64,000 nucleotides of DNA from Bradyrhizobium sp. CCGUVB1N3 (GTDB lineage: Bacteria; Pseudomonadota; Alphaproteobacteria; Rhizobiales; Xanthobacteraceae). The notes under the pieces were generated by a model. It had not been told where the DNA came from, made no database searches, and was given only the letters and a program-made list of their open reading frames with translations. This document shows, piece after piece, positions 46,876-55,837 of the stretch; position 1 is the first letter of the stretch, and each line of letters starts with the position of its first letter. The stretch lies in NCBI RefSeq assembly GCF_024199925.1, contig NZ_JANADR010000001.1:7753501-7817500 (forward strand), read 5' to 3'. A program made the translations under genes and the position numbers.

Positions 46876-47916
46876 CTATCTGCCTAAGGAGGGGGGTGGC
46901 GTCTCCTTTGTGCGCATTGGCAGTATCGGATATTCGATCTTGGGGAGCCGCCCGCTCAGTGAATTAAGAAAAGCAACAATATCGTTATTCTCCTTCTCGC
47001 TGAGCTTCGCGCCGAGCTGTACTTCGCTCATGATTCCTACGGCTTCCTTGAGAGTCCAAATTTGACCCGAATGGAAGTAGGGAGCTCGCAAAGCAACGTT
47101 GCGCAAGGGGGCGACACGGAACACGTATTCGTCGCCGGGGGCATTGGTGACTGCGAACCGTCCCTTATCGGCTGTAGGAAGCAGTTTGGTATCGGGCTTT
47201 TCGATTACACCAAACGGGAAATAATCCTGGCCGCCAATATTCAGTCCGTTATGACAGGAGGCGCATCCTTTGTCCATGAACAGCTTCAATCCCGCCTTTT
47301 GCGGATCATCCAGAGCGCTGGCATCGCCATTCAGGTACTGGTCGAACGGAGCCGCCGGTGTCGTGAGAGTGGCTTCAAAAGCCTCGATCGCTTTGGCGAA
47401 ATTGTCGAAGGTGACCGGCGGTGTATCATTCGGGAAGGCTTGCTTAAACTTACCGACATAACCTTCCATCGAGTTCAACGTGCTCGTCACGCGGTCCGGG
47501 GTCGCATTCATTTCGACGCTCGCCTGAACGGGTCCCTTGGCTTGCGCCTTGAGATCCGGCGCGCGTCCGTCCCAAAATTGCGCGGCATTGAATACCGAAT
47601 TGTAGACGGTTGGCGCCCGACGCGCCCCCTTTTGCCAGCCATGACCAACCGAGGTCGGCCCGGCGTCGACCCCGCCAGTGGCAAGATTATGGCACGTGTT
47701 GCAGCTGATGATCCCGCTCGCCGAGAGGCGAGGGTCGAAAAATAGCATCTTGCCGAGCTCGGCTTTCTCCACAGTGACAGGATTGTCCTTAACTGCGGGG
47801 ATAGCTGAGGGGATCGGTTTGAAGATTTGTCTGGCCGCCCTCATCAACTCGTCATTTGCAATCGCTTGGGATGAGATGAGCACTAGGAGGGTAGCAATAG
47901 ACACCTTGCGCATCAC
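46876..47916 (-). CDS. Di-haem cytochrome c peroxidase (CcpA/MauG family)
   Basis: Periplasmic peroxidase that uses two c-type haems to reduce hydrogen peroxide. The 346-residue precursor has a signal peptide (VSIATLLVLISSQAIA) and two haem-attachment sites CNTCH and CASCH, the first near residue 72 and the second near 220. The conserved WDGRAPDLKAQAKGPV and PYFHSGQIWTLKEAV segments are present. Length normal. Alone on the minus strand. Confidence 0.92.
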   Translation of the reverse strand: MMRKVSIATLLVLISSQAIANDELMRAARQIFKPIPSAIPAVKDNPVTVEKAELGKMLFFDPRLSASGIISCNTCHNLATGGVDAGPTSVGHGWQKGARRAPTVYNSVFNAAQFWDGRAPDLKAQAKGPVQASVEMNATPDRVTSTLNSMEGYVGKFKQAFPNDTPPVTFDNFAKAIEAFEATLTTPAAPFDQYLNGDASALDDPQKAGLKLFMDKGCASCHNGLNIGGQDYFPFGVIEKPDTKLLPTADKGRFAVTNAPGDEYVFRVAPLRNVALRAPYFHSGQIWTLKEAVGIMSEVQLGAKLSEKENNDIVAFLNSLSGRLPKIEYPILPMRTKETPPPSLGR

Positions 47917-48811
47917 GTGAGACTTCCGCTTCTTTCGGCGCCGCTACCGAACAACAATTCTTCAGGAGGGCACCCACGACATGATCGCCGGCAACCATGC
48001 AGGAACTGAGCCAGCCCTCGCGCGTGAGCAGGTGTCGCGTTTTCCTGCCCGATGTCGGCTTCGCGACACATTGGCAGCAGCGCAACACTCGTGCGTTCGG
48101 CTTGGCACGAAGCATATGGTTTCGCCGCGCTTCGAGGAGGGCAAAGCGGCACGTCAATTGCAAGAATACCGTGACAGCGAAGACACTCGTCTCGCGAATT
48201 CAAATTCAACTGCTCAATCGGATCCAATCGATGTCACAGACGCTGGATCATTGATCTGGTCCCGTTGATTGCAGCGTTGCTGAGTTCGTCGCGAGCGCCG
48301 CGGTCGCTCTCAACAGGTGGCTTTGGTCGCTAGCGTGTCTGGCAAGTGTTGGCGAGATGAGGCAGGGCGTTCTCGCAGTTCGACGCGCCTGGCTTCCTGA
48401 AGGCCTGGATGGGTTGGTGGCGCATCTTAAGTGTCGCAGCGTTAGCTGCTTGTGACTTGCTACATCCATGGCGCGCTTCACGCGCAGGCTGAATCCTGAT
48501 GGAAGGCTGATCAAGAGCGGATGGAGAGATGTCTTAAGCGAAGTGACTTGAAATAATCACCCCGCCACCGCGGTATAGCTCAATTGCCCAGCCTGCGCGT
48601 CGTCACTCGAAAATCTTGGGGTCCCAGAGAGTTGGGTGCAGTTCACCAGAGGCCCCCGCAATCGCGATGTGCGTGCCGATGGCGTAGCAGGGATGGTGAG
48701 CGCCACCGAGCACTCCTCTGTCCCGCAGGGGCTGGGTTGCCTGACGGCGGACATCTACCTCGGCTTGGCGGACTTTCTTCAAATGCCCATCCGACAGTTA
48801 CGAGGTAAACC
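47917..48811. other. Mostly non-coding; one protein-like tail before the LPMO gene
   Basis: Up to about 48560 nothing is seen. From about 48575 a plus-strand frame without a start reads PESWVQFTRGPRNRDVRADG, GMVSATEHSSVPQGLGCL and TADIYLGLADFLQMPIRQ and stops at the LPMO start. It looks like the end of a real but decayed protein that I cannot identify. Confidence 0.3.
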
Positions 48812-49516
48812 ATGAAGTATGTATTTCAGCGCTGGTCCAGTGGACTCTTCGGCGGCGCGGCATCATTGTTCGCCGCTGCTAGCGCGCACGCGCAAGGCCG
48901 CCTTACTGAACCTGCCTCACGCGTCGTGCTCTGTGCCGAGCACAGGAATATGGACTGTCCAATCGATTTGTGGAGGGCAAACGCGATGGAGGGCGGCAAA
49001 TTCTTTCCCGCCACCAAGGGGGGTCTGCTAGACCCGATCGCACCGACCGATGTGCAGAACGCGGCGCCGCCAGCGGACGGGCACATTGCCGGCAGCGGCG
49101 TGCGCGGCGATGTGCCCTTGCTAGATGAGCAGACGCCGACGCGCTGGGAGAAGATTCGCTTACACTCCGGCGCGAAGCAGAAGTTCAAGTGGGAATATGA
49201 TGCGCCTCACCTGACACGACGTTGGAACTACTTCATCACGCGGGCGGACTGGAATCCGTCCTCGCCGCTCACGCGCGCGCAGTTCGAAGTGAAGCCATTT
49301 TGCACAATCCAGAATGGCGGCCAGCCGTTTTGGGATCCGAATGCCAACCTGATGCCAACGGCGCCCACTGTGCACATGTGCGAGCTGCCAAGGCGCACCG
49401 GCTACCAAGTGATTTTGGCTGTTTGGGAACTCGCCAACAGCCCGATGGCGTTCTATCAGATCGTCGACGCGACCTTCGAGGAACGGAGATCGTCGAGCAC
49501 CAGTGGTTCCGATTGA
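48812..49516 (+). CDS. AA10-type lytic polysaccharide monooxygenase, N-terminal copper His displaced
   Basis: AA10 LPMOs oxidatively cleave chitin or cellulose with copper held by the N-terminal His and a second His. The 234-residue precursor has a signal peptide. The AA10 fold motifs are here: TEPASRVVLC, RWEKIRLHSG, APHLTRRWNYFIT (second copper His133), NWNPSSPL-like DWNPSSPLTR, GYQVILAVWE and FYQIVDATF. Cleavage after AHA, usual in such proteins, would leave Gln28 first instead of His; cleavage one site earlier (ASA) would leave His26. So the copper site is doubtful. No separate binding module follows. Confidence 0.8.
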   Translation: MKYVFQRWSSGLFGGAASLFAAASAHAQGRLTEPASRVVLCAEHRNMDCPIDLWRANAMEGGKFFPATKGGLLDPIAPTDVQNAAPPADGHIAGSGVRGDVPLLDEQTPTRWEKIRLHSGAKQKFKWEYDAPHLTRRWNYFITRADWNPSSPLTRAQFEVKPFCTIQNGGQPFWDPNANLMPTAPTVHMCELPRRTGYQVILAVWELANSPMAFYQIVDATFEERRSSSTSGSD

Positions 49517-49620
49517 AGGGCGCTCTAGGCGGATCTCGCCGCCGAAATGTGGCGGGCGCTTGGCCGACCTGCAGAGATCCACCACAAACAGTAGCCGCCG
49601 TTTAGCAAGGGAGACGCCGA

Positions 49621-49674
49621 ATGAAGCTGCTTGTTTTCGACGTCGAAGGCGCGCTGCTCATGGTCGGGTCTTGA
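49621..49674 (+). pseudogene. Truncated 5' end of a HAD-like gene
   Basis: A good AGGGAGA site precedes ATG 49621, and MKLLVFDVEGALLMV resembles the first strand and loop of a haloacid dehalogenase-type hydrolase. A stop follows after 17 codons and unrelated RND-pump sequence begins about 200 bases later. Confidence 0.35.
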
Positions 49675-49825
49675 TCTTGGAACGTGTTACGCCTTGCCTT
49701 TGTTCAATGTTGTGCGCCTCTTCCATCACATCAGGGCTAGTTCGCACCAATTAGAAGGTCGATCGGACTTATCCGAACACATCTAGCCGGCAGTTTGCTA
49801 CGCAACGAGGAGGCTTGTCGCACAC

Positions 49826-50559
49826 ATGGTGAGTCGCGGCGTCTCGAGCATGGCCACGCCCCAAAGATGGACAAGCGGGAAGCACGATCGGCGCTCAGCC
49901 GCGACCATATCCGGGGTGGCGATGCCGGGCGTCGCGATGGGCGATGCGCTCGCGACCTTGAAGACCCTGGCAAAATCCCTTCCGGGGGGCTACTCGACCG
50001 ATTTCGCAGGCGCCTCCCGCCAGCTCGAGCAGGAATCGGGCGGCTTCGTCACTATGTTCCTGTTCGCGTTGATCATCATCTATCTTTCGCTTTCCGCGCT
50101 GTTCAATAGCTTCCTGGATCCGGTCATTATTTTGATATCGGTACCGATGTCGCTCGCCGGTGCGCGGATCTTCATCAGCGTCGGCATCGGCGGCGCCAGT
50201 ATCAACATCTACACTCAGGTCGGCCTCGTCACCCTGATGGGCTCGTCAGCAAACATGGGATCTTGATAGTGGAGGTGGCGAATGAGTTGCGCGCCGAAGG
50301 GAGAAGCCGCACGGAGGCCATCATCGAGGCGGCGACAATCAGGCTGCGGCCCATTCTCATGACGACGGCGGCCATGGTGCTGGGCGTGATGCCGCTGGTC
50401 ACAGCGAGCGGCGCCGGCGCGGTGTCCCGCTACAACATAGGCCTTGTGATCGCCACGGGCCTGTCGCTCGGAACGCTCTTCACCCTGTTTGTGGTGCCGG
50501 TCGCCTACTCGCTCATCGCCCGTCGCGGGCGAGATGACGCTGTAGGGGCTTCGAATTGA
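49826..50559 (+). pseudogene. C-terminal part of an RND efflux permease, frameshifted
   Basis: From about 49912 the frame reads MPGVAMGDALATLKTLAKSL, GYSTDFAGASRQLEQESGG and membrane segments ALIIIYLSLSALFNSFLDPV. It breaks near 50250 in a segment that should read LISKHGILIVE and continues EVANELRAEGRSRTEAI, RLRPILMTTAAMVLGVMPLV and TLFVVPVAYSLIAR. This is the second half of an AcrB-like HAE1 transporter. The first half is absent. Confidence 0.7.
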
Positions 50560-51446
50560 AGCGCTCTGATCAGGGCGTGCGTCGGAGAGCTGCTGGTCGC
50601 GCGCGTCCGACCAAATCAAATGACTACCGCCGGCCCTGATCATCCGACCGGTACGCACCGCCCCTCCTTTTATGGATGCATGCAGCGGTTGCCACTCTTG
50701 CGGCCTGGTTGCTGGCCACAATTGGAGGCATCGACAAGGGCCTCTGCGGCGCTCGAGAGGCGAGAAGATTAGCCGGACGCGGTACCGCTAATCATGGTCG
50801 GCATGTTCGCGGCGATCATCGCCGCGCCGAACCGGCTACGACTGCTACTGTTGCTGGTGCTGACGATGATGATCGCGCCACCGCGCGGTGGACCGGAGCA
50901 ACCTGCGCCGGCGACCGACGAAGAGGCGATGCGTTCCGGACAGCTCCCGCGTCCCCGTCGCGGAATGAGCGAATCTTCCCGATCGGGATCTTTTCCAGGA
51001 TATGAGATATCTTTTACCGATCGGGAATATTTCGGCGGTCCCTCAGCCCAGAACCGGTCTTTGCCGAGCGCGGACCAGCGAGGTCCGGCTTTTGCCGACA
51101 GTGGGCGGACATCACGACTGCAGGGCCTGCGCGCTGCTAAGGATTCCTGAAAAAATGCGATTTGCGGGCGGACTATGCGTCGAAATGCCGGCGTGCCTGT
51201 TTTCTTGCATTGGAAATTGTCCAATAGAATCATGCCACGGAAATTTGGATTGCTGGCTTGGTATGGGGCCTTTTCACACGCGTCCGATGATCGCAAATTT
51301 CCATTTGAGCTGCGATTTCCGCCTCAAGCCGATTGCGAACGTCGTTCAGGTTGCTGGACGTGACAAATCAAGGTCGGTCGTAGAAAGCGAACATTTTATT
51401 CAGGTGGCTCTTTCGATAGATTGAGGCGAAACGCTCGGCTCTCCAA
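50560..51446. other. No gene seen
   Basis: About 890 bases of short, compositionally biased frames on both strands. None is protein-like enough to call. Confidence 0.4.
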
Positions 51447-52379
51447 TCAGCTATGCGACGTCTTGTGGTCTTGCGCCATGCGGGACGCCTCCTGTAACAT
51501 GATCTCCCTCATCCAGATGCTTGCCTGATCATCGTTGTGAAGAGCCGGCCATTGCACGGCTTCCGTAAAGGCCGGTAGCGGGATTGGAAGATCAACGATC
51601 CGTAGCCGCATCGTCGTTGCGAAATGTCGCGCCAGCCGTGAATGCATCGTCGCGATGCGCTCGGTGCCCAGCAACAGGGGCGGGATCAAGCTGAAGCTCG
51701 GCACCGCAACCTCGACACGCCGCTTGTGACCATGCTCGAGCAAGAGCCATGCCTCGATCGAGGGCTTGCCCGTTCGTCCGAACTGCGCCGCAACGTGACC
51801 CATCGACATGTACCGATCGAAGGTGAGCTTGCGTGAAAGCTGCTTGTTCGTGTAACAGCCCACGCACACCAGCGTCTCGTCAAACAGCTTTGCCTTGGGG
51901 TGCGCGTTTGACATGTACATTTCCGGAAAGATCAGGAAATCGACCTCGCCGCGATGAAGTGGCTCGTCCGGTTGGTCGTCAAACGGAACAAGCTCGAACG
52001 TGATGTTGGGGGCCTCGCGCGCGACACGCGCGATCACCGTCCGGAAGAACAGCAATGCCATGAAATCAGACAGAATGACCCGGAAGCGGCGGTCCGATTT
52101 GGCCGGGTCGAACGTGTCACGCTCGGTCATGGAAAGCCGAATGTGCAGCAGCGCTTCGCGGGTCGGCGCAGCCAGCGCTTCGGCAAGCGGCGTCGGAACC
52201 AGTTTGTGGCCGTGCATCGTGAAGAGATCGTCGCGGAAATAGGCACGCAATCTTGCGACCGCCGCGCTCATGGCCGGCTGGCTCAAATGGATGCTGCGCG
52301 CCGCCGCAGTTAGGCTGCGCTCGGTCATCAGCGCGTCGAATGCGACGAGGAGGTTCAGGTCGAGACCTTTGAAGCGCAT
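51447..52379 (-). CDS. nodD: NodD-family LysR regulator
   Basis: NodD proteins sense plant flavonoids and activate nod-box promoters. The 310-residue protein begins [20 protein letters not shown] with the helix-turn-helix [20 protein letters not shown], exactly the NodD-type start. It continues with NodD-typical [34 protein letters not shown] and [12 protein letters not shown] nod box occupies the short gap to the divergent monooxygenase gene. Whether it is the main NodD or a specialised paralogue (NodD2/NodD3-like) cannot be told. No nodABC is in the window. Confidence 0.88.
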   Translation of the reverse strand: MRFKGLDLNLLVAFDALMTERSLTAAARSIHLSQPAMSAAVARLRAYFRDDLFTMHGHKLVPTPLAEALAAPTREALLHIRLSMTERDTFDPAKSDRRFRVILSDFMALLFFRTVIARVAREAPNITFELVPFDDQPDEPLHRGEVDFLIFPEMYMSNAHPKAKLFDETLVCVGCYTNKQLSRKLTFDRYMSMGHVAAQFGRTGKPSIEAWLLLEHGHKRRVEVAVPSFSLIPPLLLGTERIATMHSRLARHFATTMRLRIVDLPIPLPAFTEAVQWPALHNDDQASIWMREIMLQEASRMAQDHKTSHS

Positions 52380-52386
52380 GATGAGG

Positions 52387-52435
52387 CATCCACGCTATAG
52401 ATATGGCTCATAAAGACAATCGATTGTACCAATGC
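52387..52435 (+). promoter_or_regulatory. nod box in the nodD/monooxygenase intergenic region
   Basis: Reading towards the monooxygenase, the segment contains ATCCAC (52388 on), an internal ATAGAT, then AGACAATCGATT and GTACCAAT. These are the ordered elements of the roughly 47-bp nod-box consensus (ATCCAY...GAT...ACAATCGATTTTACCAAT) with only scattered mismatches. It starts 8 bases upstream of the nodD start codon and ends 42 bases before the monooxygenase start. Confidence 0.85.
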
Positions 52436-52477
52436 CTCTCAGTATCACAAGCTGCAAAAAAAACCGGAGGACGTTCA

Positions 52478-54043
52478 TTGGCTCAGACCGACTTCGATGT
52501 GGCCGTCATCGGATATGGGCCGACGGGCCTGACGGCGGCATCGCTCCTGGGGCAGCTCGGCCACCGCGTCCTGGTCGTCGAGCGATGGCCCTCTCTCTAT
52601 GGTCTTCCGCGATTGACGCACATCGATGGAGAGATCGCGAGGCTGCTCAGCTTCGTATGCGACATCGAGGAGGCGCTCAGGGACTCATCGCCGATCGAGT
52701 CCTACATTTTCTATAACGCGAAAGGGAAGCGGCTGGTCGATGTCGTCGATATTCCTAGCCAGCCGATGGGATTTCCGGCGCATATTTCGATTCATCAGCC
52801 TGATATCGAGGCGGCGATCGACCGCAGGGTGCGCAGCTTGCGGAATGTAACGGTGCGCCAGGGGGTGGAGCTCACCGGCTTGAAGATTTCAGCCGGCAAG
52901 GTCGAACTCGCGCTAAGGGCGGGCGACGCCGCGGAAACCGCGCACGCGAGCTACGTCTTTGCGGCCGATGGTGCCAGGAGCTTCGTGAGGGCCGCGCTCG
53001 GGATTGAGCGCGACGACTCCGGCTTCAACGAGCGCTGGCTCAATATCGACGGGGAGCGCAAGCGGCCGCTTCCCGCAAGCTTCGAAGAAACCAAGCAGTA
53101 TTGCGACCCGGCACGAGGCCACATGTTCCTGCCGATCGGCGCAAATCGGCAGCGGTTCGAATTTGCGCTGCTGCCGGACGAGGACACTGACGAGATGGAG
53201 CGGGTAGAGAGCGCGTGGAGAATCTTGAAGCAATATCACGATGTCGGCCCGGACGACCTTCGGATCATCATGCAGATCGTCTACACTTTCGAATGCCGTA
53301 TGGCGCAGAGCTGGCGCAGCGGGCCGGTGTTCCTGGGAGGCGACGCCGCGCATACCATGCCGCCCTATCTCGGGCAGGGCGCTTGCTCTGGTATCAGGGA
53401 CGCCGCGAATTTCGCCTGGAAGCTTGATCTCGTGCTCCGAAACGTCGCTTCACCGGAAGTCCTTGAGAGCTACGAGCCCGAGCGCCGTCCACATGTCGCC
53501 CACATCATGCGCACGGCGGTGATGTTGGGGAAAATCGCCAATGCACATAGCCGCACGGTCGCGTTCTTCCGTGATCTTGCTTTCCGGTTCAATCTGTTCC
53601 CGCCGTTTCCGTCCCTTTCCGCCGGCATCATCCAGGACGACCGTCGCGGCGCCTGGGGCAAGGCCGTAGGCTCGGCACTGCCGCAGGGGCGTGTCAGGAT
53701 CGGCGGTCGCATTGCAAGGCTCGACGACCAGGTCGGCTACAGTTTCGCACTCATTGCTGAACGCAATCCAGCGGCTATTCTTGGCCCATCGCGGATGGGC
53801 TTCCTTAGGAGTCTCGGCTGTCGCGCATTTACGCTCGCCGACGATGCCGGCGCCGGCGTTGAACGTATGCTCGATATCGATGGAACCTATTCGTCTTGTC
53901 TCGCTGGAAAGAACGCTGCCGCGATGGTCACCCGTCCGGACACCAATCTGTTTGGCTTTGCCGCCGGGCTGAAGGACGTCGCCGACCTTGTAGAAAATCT
54001 CCAGCAGAAGCTGTCGTGGCACGCGACGGCCTTGGCAGCGTGA
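52478..54043 (+). CDS. FAD-dependent aromatic hydroxylase (MhpA-like), nod-box gene
   Basis: MhpA-type flavoproteins hydroxylate phenolic rings such as 3-(3-hydroxyphenyl)propionate. A TTG at 52478 with GGAGG 8 bases upstream is taken as the start (521 residues). The frame is also open from an ATG at 52403, but that lies inside the nod box. Motifs: dinucleotide loop DFDVAVIGYGPTGLTAASLL, the DG motif AADGARSFVR and the FAD motif GPVFLGGDAAHTMPPYLGQG with Asp. The C-terminal thioredoxin-like part is present. The hydrolase gene follows immediately. The substrate is unknown; a flavonoid or other phenolic is inferred from the nod box. Confidence 0.85.
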   Translation: MAQTDFDVAVIGYGPTGLTAASLLGQLGHRVLVVERWPSLYGLPRLTHIDGEIARLLSFVCDIEEALRDSSPIESYIFYNAKGKRLVDVVDIPSQPMGFPAHISIHQPDIEAAIDRRVRSLRNVTVRQGVELTGLKISAGKVELALRAGDAAETAHASYVFAADGARSFVRAALGIERDDSGFNERWLNIDGERKRPLPASFEETKQYCDPARGHMFLPIGANRQRFEFALLPDEDTDEMERVESAWRILKQYHDVGPDDLRIIMQIVYTFECRMAQSWRSGPVFLGGDAAHTMPPYLGQGACSGIRDAANFAWKLDLVLRNVASPEVLESYEPERRPHVAHIMRTAVMLGKIANAHSRTVAFFRDLAFRFNLFPPFPSLSAGIIQDDRRGAWGKAVGSALPQGRVRIGGRIARLDDQVGYSFALIAERNPAAILGPSRMGFLRSLGCRAFTLADDAGAGVERMLDIDGTYSSCLAGKNAAAMVTRPDTNLFGFAAGLKDVADLVENLQQKLSWHATALAA

Positions 54044-54045
54044 AC

Positions 54046-55107
54046 ATGGCCATATCCGAAGAAAAGGCCAAGGAAATCGAGGCCCTGTGCCGCGCGATGT
54101 CGGTCACGCGCATGGTCGACTATGGCATGACGCGCGATAAGGCACAGCTCGCACATCGGCGGGTGCGCGAGGGGAGGCCCTGGGACCTCGTGCTTGAAGA
54201 GATGGCGCGCGGGGAGGAGCGCCTTGCCGAGGTGGCCGATGACGCAGCACTTGCCCGCGAAAGCTGGCACGCCGCTGCTGTGAGCCTGATCTTTGCTCAA
54301 ATTGCCTTCAATGCGGATGGCGACCGTAAGCGGGAGCTCTATCGCCGGATGACCCAGTGCTTCGCGCGCTTTGCTGCGCTGTCGAATTACCCGGCGATGA
54401 AGGTGGAAGTGCCATACCGGCAGGGGACGCTGTTCGGATGGCACTTTCAACCGATCGAGGAGCGGACCCCTGCGAGCGTGATCGTGTTAGGGGGCATGAC
54501 TGGCTGGTCCACGGCCTATCGCTCGATGGCGGAAGCGCTGTGCGCGCGAGGGATCGCGTGTTTCCTGGTAGATGGTCCCGGGCAGGGCGAGAGCAGGCTT
54601 GAGGGAGGCATCCTCGCCGATGAGGACGTTGCAAGCGGTTTGAGCCGCTTCGTCGATCTTGCTCTGATGCGCTCGCCTGGTCAGAGGATTGGGCTGTGGG
54701 GCAACAGCTATGGCGGGTTGCTCGCGGCACACACCGCCATCCGCGACACCCGCGTGCGCGCCTGCTGCATTAATGGTGCTCCGGCGCGCACGGAGGTGCT
54801 GCCGTTCCGAACGGCGCAAGAGCAGCTCGCCGCGATGTTCGGCTGCCACGATCCGGATTTGCTTGCCGAGCGCGTTTCCGCGCTTGTCTTCGACGGCCGC
54901 GTTTCTATCGCCTGCGCGACGCTGGTGCTGGAGGGCGGCGCCGATGCGCTGGTCAAGCCGGGATCTCAGAGTGCGTTTCTCGAAGGCAACACCGATCCCC
55001 GATCGCGCCTCAAGTCCTGGCCAGACGGCGATCACACGCTCCATAACCATCGGGACGAGCGAAACACGCTAGCAGCGGACTGGTTTAGCGCGGTGCTCAG
55101 ATTGTAG
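54046..55107 (+). CDS. Alpha/beta hydrolase (FrsA/DHPON-hydrolase-like), nod-box operon
   Basis: The 353-residue protein has an N-terminal helical cap of about 130 residues and an alpha/beta hydrolase core: VIVLGGMTGW (oxyanion side), nucleophile elbow GLWGNSYGG with Ser, the acid in LVLEGGADALVKPGS and His in DGDHTLHNH. The plan matches the FrsA-like family that includes 2,6-dihydroxypseudooxynicotine hydrolase, a C-C bond cleaving enzyme of aromatic catabolism. A GTG at 54040 overlaps the monooxygenase stop (GTGA), so the real start may be 6 bases earlier and coupled. Likely the second step after the hydroxylase. Confidence 0.8.
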   Translation: MAISEEKAKEIEALCRAMSVTRMVDYGMTRDKAQLAHRRVREGRPWDLVLEEMARGEERLAEVADDAALARESWHAAAVSLIFAQIAFNADGDRKRELYRRMTQCFARFAALSNYPAMKVEVPYRQGTLFGWHFQPIEERTPASVIVLGGMTGWSTAYRSMAEALCARGIACFLVDGPGQGESRLEGGILADEDVASGLSRFVDLALMRSPGQRIGLWGNSYGGLLAAHTAIRDTRVRACCINGAPARTEVLPFRTAQEQLAAMFGCHDPDLLAERVSALVFDGRVSIACATLVLEGGADALVKPGSQSAFLEGNTDPRSRLKSWPDGDHTLHNHRDERNTLAADWFSAVLRL

Positions 55108-55241
55108 CCGGAAGCGGCTGGAGCGAGATTCGCATCGGGCCAAGCCGGTTCGAGGGTCGGGTCCACGAGCGGCTCGGCCGCCTGCACTCAAGCAGAGTCG
55201 CCTGCACTCAAGGTGTGCCTTTCTGCGTTGGAGGGCGGGGC

Positions 55242-55272
55242 TCGTCAGCTTCTCGACAGCCAGGCGGGGTAG
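55242..55272 (+). promoter_or_regulatory. tts-box-like element (TtsI-type promoter)
   Basis: GTCAGCTTCTCGACAGC is followed by CAGGCGGGGTAG, matching the rhizobial tts box (GTCAGCTT-N-TCGAAAGCT-N3-CC-N-C-N-TA) at 18 of 22 fixed positions by my count. TtsI-dependent boxes precede type III secretion genes and effectors. A short GTG-start frame with a good ribosome site follows 41 bases later. Confidence 0.65.
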
Positions 55273-55312
55273 GCAACCTGATCTGATTTGACTTCGGACA
55301 CGGAGGGTTGGT

Positions 55313-55417
55313 GTGGACCTAAACTATTCCAATCGATTCGATCCAGGTCATTGGCAGGCCGACGATGCCATGTTGCAACAGCAGGAAGTGGGGGCGGTCC
55401 GGGTCAGAGGACTTTGA
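55313..55417 (+). CDS. Short frame behind the tts box, possible effector remnant
   Basis: A GTG at 55313 with GGAGGG 5 bases upstream opens a 34-codon frame reading DLNYSNRFDPGHWQADDAML. It ends at a TGA, but a second frame carries on protein-like (DFEQHLHEARRADSLGSVFA), so a frameshift is likely. The N-terminus is polar, as in type III secretion signals. The gene may be the 5' end of a lost effector. Confidence 0.4.
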   Translation: MDLNYSNRFDPGHWQADDAMLQQQEVGAVRVRGL

Positions 55418-55837
55418 GCAGCACTTGCACGAGGCGCGCCGAGCCGACTCTCTTGGCTCCGTATTCGCCGGCTCGCGGCGTTAATCAGCCAGGCGCCGGC
55501 ACTGTTCTAGGACCTCGGGGCCCTGCTTCCCGTGCCTCAGCACAAGCGCCGTCCTCATTGTTGCCTCCTTTCAAATGAGAAAATCAGTCAAAGATGCTGC
55601 TCAGCCCCTCCTGCCGCTGCGCAAAGGGAGAAACTCAAGAGTTGTGCCAACTGCGCAGAAAGAGCCCTAGAAATGCCGTTCTGTATATTTTTTTTCAACG
55701 GCTTGATTGCTAGCGAGCCGGCCCGCCGGCCTCGTCGGTCAGATATGCTCGGCAAATGTCTCGGCGCGGCCGTGCCGCAACTGTGGGCTCCGGCGCGCGC
55801 GTGGCATGCTGTCGCCCCTCGGCGATGAAGACAGGCT

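Larger units (their letters stand above)
55108..55837. other. Intergenic region with the tts-like box
   Basis: Apart from the tts-like box and the short frame, no gene is seen between the hydrolase and hipA. Confidence 0.4.

Noticed and set aside
55328..55340. CCAATCGATTCG resembling part of a nod box
   Set aside because: Only the short AATCGATT core is shared; the other ordered elements are absent.
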